From Brasenia schreberi (taxonomy: Eukaryota > Streptophyta > Magnoliopsida > Nymphaeales > Cabombaceae), in assembly GCA_036023115.1 (NCBI GenBank), contig JAYKKT010000088.1, forward strand, positions 3,437,001 to 3,501,000: a stretch of DNA of 64,000 nt. Reading direction: 5' to 3'. Positions 58,287 to 64,000 of the stretch are shown here, in pieces. The position numbers were made by a program, and so were the translations under genes. Numbering within the stretch: the first letter of the stretch is position 1; every line of letters starts with the position of its first letter. Under the pieces are notes generated by a model that was not told where the DNA came from, made no database searches, and saw nothing but the letters and a program-made list of their open reading frames with translations.

Positions 58287-60350
58287 TTTGTTAAAAAACG
58301 ATACCGTTAAAGACTTTGTTTGCAAATGATGTATTCTTGAAAAGTTGCATCACACACCGTTCGGTGAAAAAACTTTATTACGAATAAACCTTTTGAGTTG
58401 GTGTATTATGATGTTTGGGGACCTGTTTCATTTGTCCCTAAAGGAGGAGTGTGAAATTACGTGACTTTTCATAGATGATTTTATTAGGTATACTTCGATA
58501 TTTCTTTTGAAACATAAATCCAAAGACTTTACAAATTTCTTGATATTTAACAATATTATTATAAATCAATTCTACGTTACCCTTAAAATTTTAAAATCGG
58601 ATTCTGGTTGTGAGTACATGTCAAAAGAATTTCAAAATGATATAAAATATATAAAATTTTACATAAATGTTTTTGTACAAAACCCCACAACAAAATGGTT
58701 TAGCCTAACGCAAACATATAGATACTATAGAAACCATTAGAACTCTCTTGATTGCTAGTAATGTTCCTAAATTCTAATAAGCGAAAGTTTTTCTTACCGT
58801 CATTTATCTAATAAATAGAATGCCTTCTTTTAAACTTAACAATGCGTTTCTTTTTGAAAAATTGTTTAGACTTGCTTCATATTATGAAATATTAAGTTTT
58901 TTGTTGTAAATATTTTGTTTATACGGATAAGAATGATAAATTATCTCCTAGAGCTATTGAGTGTGTATTTCTAGGTTACGACATTGACAAAAAAAGTTAT
59001 AGGTGTTTATTCTAAATAAGACAAATTTTGTGTGAAGAGATGTGAAATTTTTAGAAGATAACTACTATTATTACTCTAATATTTAAGATAAAAAAATATC
59101 TTTCTAAATGACTTTGCAAACTTAGAAGATAGTGAGAATAAAGATAGTGATAGAGAAAAAACCATTTATTTAAGGTAACAAGCACACATATATGGAAATA
59201 AGAGAAAACGAGTCTCATGATATTACAGTCTTTTCCAAGACCTAGAAAATAAGAAAACACTAGACTATCTCCTAAAATTTCAAGGTTCCCAGAAAGATTT
59301 GTGTACTATGAAACCTTTGAACCTCAAAAAAAATCTTATTATCGTTGTTTTACAAGTAAAAGAACCTAATTTCTATAATAAAGCCAAAGGTATATGATAA
59401 TGGAAAAATACTATACAAGAAGAATTAAAAGTCTTAGATAAAGCTCAAACTTGAGATATTGTGTCTAAACCTAAGGATAAAAAATTAATTGGATGTAAAT
59501 GGATTTGAGGAACCCGTAGTCCTTTGTTTTCTTTGTCCATTTACACTTGGGTTGGTTCATTTGAAATACATTGATATATTTAAAATGAAAGATTTTGGTT
59601 TGCTTAGTTATTTTTTGATAATTAAAATTATACATAAAGATAGAGAATACTTTATATCTCAAACAAAATTTGTGAGTGAAATTATTAGCAGGTTTGTTCT
59701 AACCGACGAGAAGAAAGTAAATAGACTATAGGTTCTTGAAACAAAATTTAGAGCAACAGATGGAGAGAAACGGGATGATCCAACACCTTACTTGCAACTG
59801 ATAGGAGAATTGACTTGTCTCACTATCACTCGCTCAAATAATCTCACGCTGGCTTGCAGTATAAACAACTCATATGAGTGCGGTCATGAGAATTATCAGA
59901 TACATTAAGGATAAGCAGGTGTTCTTAACTTCTTTTTCCTCTGTTGACTTGATCATATATATTGATGTTGCTGATTGTGGTGGATATGCCAACAATCGAC
60001 ACTCCACTACTAGTTTTTGTGTTTTCTTAGGTGAGTCATTGGTCTCTTCGAGATACAAGAAACAATAGAAGGTATTCCTATCTTCCACATAAACAGAGTA
60101 TCGTGCAATGACAACTGCTATTGCTGAGACTTCATTAATCACAGAAGTGTTGGAGTCACCCTAGAACAATCCTTTGTGATGTTTTGTGACAATAAGAGGG
60201 CCATGTACATCGCATCTTACAACACTTTTCATGAAAAATAAAGCATATTGAGATTGATTGTCACTTTGTTCGAGAAGAATGTTTAAAGAAGAAACTCACT
60301 CTATGTTATATTTCAGATTGGACTTCTTCACAAAGTCATTATCGGCTCAT
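58287..60350 (+). pseudogene. Copia integrase, RT and RNase H remains (second element)
   Basis: After the LINE the Copia frame resumes with the rest of pre-integrase, a degenerate integrase (KILKSDSGCEYMSKEFQND, 58590-58640), then RT tail MKDFGLLSYFLIIKI (about 59585) and ISQTKFVSEIISRFVLTDEK. RNase H follows (MRIIRYIKDKQV, YIDVADCGGYANNRHSTTSF; about 59885-60060), then TEYRAMTTAIAE. The YVDD core of RT appears to be missing between 'ggatgtaaatggatt' and 'ctttgtccatttac' near 59515, so there is an internal deletion as well as many stops. Confidence 0.78.
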
Positions 60351-60815
60351 AGATTTAGTTTTTTCGTTAGACAAACTTTCGATATACATACCATAAATTT
60401 GAGGGAGGTGTTAAAATGTAATAGGACATGCCACTAGGCCTCATGTTTGTGTGCTGGATAGCCAGGGCCATCAGGGCCTTGGCCATCCTCAGTTGGCTAT
60501 TGGGGCTCTCCTTGGTTCCCAACGGCTAGTCAATATAGTCATTGGGAAGACCTCCAACGGTTGTTTGATTCCCTGCTTCCCTTTTTTCACCATAAATATG
60601 TACATTTTCTCTATAAATAGTCTCTTATCTCTTAATAAGATATGTTGTTTTGCAACATTTTGACCCTTTGATTGCTTGTTATTGGACTTATATTAAGCAT
60701 TGAAACACCTAGATTTTCGTGGATTTGTTTTTTGGCTATTCTCGGTTTGTTCAATTGACGATTGGTTGGGATTCCTAAGTGACTTGAAGGAACATTTTCT
60801 TACACCAAACACCTT

Positions 60816-61125
60816 CATGAAAGTTCTGGTTGTACATGAACTCGGGTTAGTAATTGGTTGATTATATCCTGATCAATTTGAACAGATCTGTCGAGCTTAG
60901 TGGCAAACATCTCTATTAAAGTTCTGGTTGTACATGAACTAGGTTTAGAAATTGGTTGTTTGTGTCTTTGTTAAGTCAAGCTTTTAAGTCGTGATCAATT
61001 TGAACAGACCTGTCGAGTTGTGGCAAACATCTCTATTAAAGTTCTGGTTGTACATGAAATAGATTTAGAAATTGGTTGTTTGTATCTTTGCTAAGTCAAG
61101 CTTTCGAGTCATTATGTGTCGTCGA
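60816..61125. repeat. Three-unit tandem repeat of about 100-120 bp
   Basis: 'aaagttctggttgtacatga' recurs at about 60819, 60917 and 61038, each time followed by 'ggttagaaattggttg'-like sequence. 'gatcaatttgaacaga' and 'gtggcaaacatctctatt' follow in the first two units. Unit lengths differ because of a 'tgtctttgttaagtcaagctt' insertion in the later copies. Confidence 0.88.
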
Positions 61126-61376
61126 CTTTGCCTGAAGCATTACTTTGCTCGCCCATGCCCAAACGGACACCGTTGGTGTGTGCTTGAACATGTTTATTGA
61201 TTCAGTTCCAAACATGCATGCACCAGCTTGACTTGACTTGGGTGATGTGGGCCTGAACTCTGAAGCCTTTATTTATTTAACTGGTCTAGACTTCAGACTG
61301 GACTTGAACGATTCCTAATCTGCTCATGTTTTGCTCTATGGCGTGTTGTTATGCCATAGTTATCTTGACCTCGAAA

Positions 61377-61383
<7 letters not shown>

Positions 61384-61450
<67 letters not shown>

Positions 61451-61484
61451 GATATAGATAGATAGATAGATAGATAGAAAGAGT
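61384..61484. repeat. (AT)n followed by (GATA)n microsatellite
   Basis: About 62 bp of AT repeats pass into 'gatatagatagatagatag' tetranucleotide repeats. Confidence 0.95.
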
Positions 61485-61600
61485 TGTTAAACTGTCATTT
61501 ACGAGATTTTTTACCTTCATTCAGACCATTAGTTTCTTTGATTGAATAATCTATATTTAAAAATAAAAAATTATAGTTTATTATGAAGTTTGAGAAAACA

Positions 61601-61800
61601 ACAACAACAACTAAGCCTTTTCTCCATACTAGACGGGGTTGGCTACATGGATTTCTTGTTTCCACAAATCCCTATCGTGTGTCATGTTAGCGGTTAACTC
61701 ACAACAAGCTAGATCATTCTTTATTGTTTCTTTCCAATACTTTTGTGGTCATCCTCTACCTCTTTTAATACTTTCCAAATTTAATTTTTACTTTTGTTTC
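61601..61800 (-). mobile_element. 200-bp 5'-truncated RTE LINE with 20 bp target duplication
   Basis: It reads on + from 'acaacaacaactaagcc' to 'tccaaatttaattttt...'. The flanks are ttatgaagtttgagaaaaca (61581-61600) and ttataaagtttgagaaaaca (61801-61820), a 19/20 match. The short length means it carries only the tail and the last few RT codons. It shows how this family produces SINE-sized insertions. Confidence 0.9.
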
Positions 61801-61820
61801 TTATAAAGTTTGAGAAAACA

Positions 61821-62595
61821 ATTTATGTTTTTTACTTTTTGAGAATAAATTAGATGATCGAAGAGATGGATGTGCAAGTTTACATGGACGAAAGTCTAGT
61901 AACCCGAGTGATTCTATTCATCCGATGCCACTGTTGAAGGGTGAGTGCCAGAAAAAGTGACCTAGTATATAATTATGGACATAGTTTTTGCAGTACTTTT
62001 ATATGTGGACATTTTTTTTAAGATTCACTAAGTTCATTCGTCATGTGATGTGATTGATCATATAAACACTATTTAAGTGTCATATATATCAGTATTTTAA
62101 ATGTTAAAGCATAACGAACCATGGTTTGAGACCTTACCCAACAAGGCTGGGCAGGCTCGTTTTCTTCCGTTTTCATGACTCATAATGATTTCGTTTGATT
62201 CCCCAAACCTAGAACCAAGCCATACGTGACCATGACCACACCTCTAACCACTAGGCCAAATTAATGCCCGTGCAAGCACCAACAGTTCACACTAGGTGGT
62301 TGGTCGCGCCCAGTCTCGGTCCAGTTCAGGCATCACTCCTTTACTCCGACCCACCACTAGCCGGGTCAGGGCCCGAAATCCGGACCCAAATGTTGTGTCA
62401 CTCTCGAATGACGGATCAACCATGGGATCCACACGTTGCACGGTGGTTAATTTTGATAAAGAAGAAGGGTGAAAGCGTCTTGTTCGGGGAAACACGTAAT
62501 AGAGAAATCAGAGGAAAATAAATCCAAGATGCGGACACTAGAATTCCGTTTCATACAAGAACGTCTTTCTCTAGTCGACTTTCTATACAAAAGAT
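61821..62595. other. Intergenic, nothing firmly recognised
   Basis: Mixed sequence. 62100-62420 is GC-richer, with 'gggcaggctcgttttc' and 'ctctaaccactaggccaaat' phrases that suggest old SINE or MITE material, but boxes and ends are not clear. Confidence 0.35.
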
Positions 62596-62982
62596 TTACA
62601 CGAAAGAAAAGAGAATCAGCCAAGAATCCAAGGACAAAGAATCCAATGCAAACACGAGAAGGGGAAAATGTGAGAAAATTGTGGGAATTTTCAGAAACCG
62701 CAAGACTTCATGAAATGATTGCGGAAGAAGCTTTGTCGCCGGAGAAGTGTTTACCCAATTGAGAAATCCTGATTCGCCGAAAAGTGTCAAACGATACAGG
62801 CTGACCTGCTCCTTGTGGCATCTGGTAGTCCTAGACCACATCAATGGAATCAGGCAGAACGCGAAGCCCGATGGGTTGTGCTGAATCGTCCATCGTCTCT
62901 TCGGCGGAATCGTCACTCCGTCCATCTTCAAGCCGTCGCCTGTCGTTCTTGCCTCCTGTGCCCCCCAACAGCCGGAGCTCCC
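62596..62982 (-). other. In-frame extension after the stop of the Cys-motif gene
   Basis: The frame of 62983-63525 is open again directly after the TGA, for about 128 codons (RRWTIQHNPSGFAFCL, then MWSRTTRCHKEQ). Either this is the ancestral C-terminus cut off by a nonsense mutation, or the resemblance is chance and this is 3' UTR. Confidence 0.4.
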
Positions 62983-63525
62983 TCAGATGGCAGGAAGTCC
63001 GGCTGAAGTCGGGGTTCTCGGGTGCCGGCAGGGCAGGATTTTGGATAACAAAGAGGACGATACCGGATCCCTCACGTGGCTGTCTTTCGGCTTCTTCCGC
63101 CCGCCAAAGAGCGAAGAGAGGAAGGAGAACGGCTTATCCTTCGTCGAGGAGCGATCATGATCGGAGTTCGGGTTAGGGAATTGGGGTCGATGTATGCTCT
63201 TGTTCTTCTCCTTCTTGGCAGTAGGCTTGAGCTGCGGAGGGCTGAAGAAGAGGCTGCGCCGGTCTCGGGCCGCGACACAAGGGGAGGCGGAACTCTGGAA
63301 AGGGAGAGGGAACTCTGGGCAGGAGGCAACGGTGGCGGCGGCGGTGCTGGCAATGGTAGAGGAGCGGCAGTCAGCCGAAGACGACGACGACGACGTCGAA
63401 GACAACGAGGACCTAACTCGACGCCAGCGCTCCTTCTCCGCTACAAACGTCTCTAGTCGCTCCCTCAGGCACAACGCGCACACGCCAACAAGGTTGCCCT
63501 CCCACGGGTGAAACCTGCACTTCAT
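62983..63525 (-). CDS. Small plant-specific protein with N-terminal Cys motif (MKC..H...VCALC)
   Basis: From the ATG at 63525 the minus strand encodes 180 residues. The N-terminus MKCRFHPWEGNLVGVCALC continues LRERL and has C3, H6, C16 and C19 in a possible metal-binding arrangement. It is followed by a Ser-rich stretch, a basic region (KPTAKKEKNK) and FSFLSSLFGGRKKPKD. This order recalls a family of uncharacterised plant proteins sharing an MKC..H...VGVCA.CLRERL start; the function is unknown. An upstream in-frame ATG (63603) adds a Lys/Glu-rich segment that looks like 5' UTR. After the TGA at 62983 the same frame continues to 62596 and includes SGFAFCLIPL, which resembles a C-terminal motif I associate with the family. 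The TGA may therefore be premature, or an intron may be missed. Confidence 0.55.
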   Translation of the reverse strand: MKCRFHPWEGNLVGVCALCLRERLETFVAEKERWRRVRSSLSSTSSSSSSADCRSSTIASTAAATVASCPEFPLPFQSSASPCVAARDRRSLFFSPPQLKPTAKKEKNKSIHRPQFPNPNSDHDRSSTKDKPFSFLSSLFGGRKKPKDSHVRDPVSSSLLSKILPCRHPRTPTSAGLPAI

Positions 63526-64000
63526 CCCCTCCTTCTCCTTTTCGTTTTCTTCTTCTTCCTTCTTTCTTCTTTTCTCCCTCTCGATTCTTAAGACTTTTAG
63601 CAACAGGCGAAAGAAAAAGGGTTGGATGGTGGTGAGGGGAAATCAAAAGGGGAAAGACCAAGAATTTAATTTATGAAAGGATTGACTCAGTCACGAGCCT
63701 CGGGGTGTCCTCTTCATGTGGGAATCGCAATTTTCACAGTGACACGACAGGTGAACCCGTGTCGTGTCATATTTTACGTGCACTGTTAGTCCTTCATATG
63801 AACCCAATCCCAATCGTAATGGGTGGGTTGAGTGTTTGGATTAGAGAAAATTTTGGGGGAGAAAGAGATTTATAATTCAAATTTTTATGTTCAGGACACC
63901 CAATGCGGTAGCACAACGGCACGACCCTCTAATGCCGAGAAGAGTTTGGTTCGAGGGAAACATTTTTAAGGTGATTTGGACATTTGAAAGATGGCCGAAG
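63526..64000. other. 5' flank of the Cys-motif gene
   Basis: Read on the minus strand, this holds a purine-rich probable leader (AGAAGGAAGAAGAAG-like, 63535-63600) and upstream sequence. 'acccaatgcggtagcacaac' near 63900 resembles the box A of a tRNA-derived SINE, but box B is weak. Confidence 0.35.

Larger units (their letters stand above)
50453..60804 (+). mobile_element. Copia LTR retrotransposon with a nested LINE
   Basis: The 5' LTR is 50453-50872 (420 bp) and the 3' LTR 60409-60804 (396 bp). They share 'taaaatgtaataggaca...gaaggaacattttcttaca', including a 'ctctataaatag' TATA box in each. A 5 bp target duplication, ccaaa, flanks the element (50448-50452 and 60805-60809). The primer site tggtatcaaagcc follows the 5' LTR, and the purine tract 'tttgagggaggtg' precedes the 3' LTR. 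Without the nested LINE the element is about 4.5 kb, a normal Copia size. Coding capacity is decayed. Confidence 0.93.

Noticed and set aside
63072..63511. Alternative frames over the Cys-motif gene on both strands
   Set aside because: They are GC-rich shadows of the minus-strand gene and lack its conserved N-terminal Cys/His pattern.

Overview
This is nuclear DNA of a flowering plant. It has spliced genes with GT/AG introns, a plant-type RAB6/RABH GTPase, a CDC20 C-terminus, a GPI-anchored protein of a plant-specific family, plant Copia elements primed by initiator tRNA-Met, RTE-type LINEs with a (TTG)n tail, and many hAT elements. I cannot name the species. Most of the window is transposon-derived, and host genes are islands within it.

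Layout. 0-6 kb: the last exon of a CDC20-like gene (+), convergent with a two-exon GPI-anchored protein gene (-) whose 4.1 kb intron holds LINE scraps and duplications. 6-15 kb: a decayed RTE LINE, hAT-type MITEs, truncated LINEs and long AT/GA microsatellites. 15-26 kb: a broken gene with a concanavalin-A/LamG-like domain. Its third exon is split by a 3.4 kb hAT transposon. Downstream, a second inverted-repeat element encloses further exon sequence, which is itself split by a minus-strand LTR element. 26-33 kb: a degenerate Copia element, then LINE remains. 33-40 kb: intergenic DNA with tRNA-derived SINEs, LINE pieces and three hAT MITEs; one MITE holds a 600 bp hexanucleotide array. 40.26-49.76 kb: an apparently intact six-exon RABH1 (Rab6) gene. 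Its intron 2 carries a hAT MITE and a second, apparently intact copy of the hAT seen at 16 kb. Its intron 4 holds a stretch resembling the 3' end of mitochondrial small-subunit rRNA and an unidentified 99-codon ORF. 50.45-60.80 kb: a four-level nest, with a Copia element containing a near-full-length RTE LINE, containing a second LINE insertion, containing a head-to-head pair of LTRs. 60.8-64 kb: repeats, then a minus-strand gene for a small plant-specific Cys-motif protein.

The most notable signal is the pair of almost identical hAT elements (3,420 and 3,426 bp). Both have CAGTGTTGTC termini and perfect 8 bp target duplications. The copy in the RABH1 intron keeps a continuous 770-codon spliced transposase; the other has three frameshifting indels. 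Their subterminal regions are built from CGATACG/CGTATCG motifs, and a small MITE in the same intron has the same style of ends.

No bacterial-type operon, CRISPR array or obviously new multi-gene system is visible. The novelty lies in transposon structure and in how the insertions reshaped host genes.
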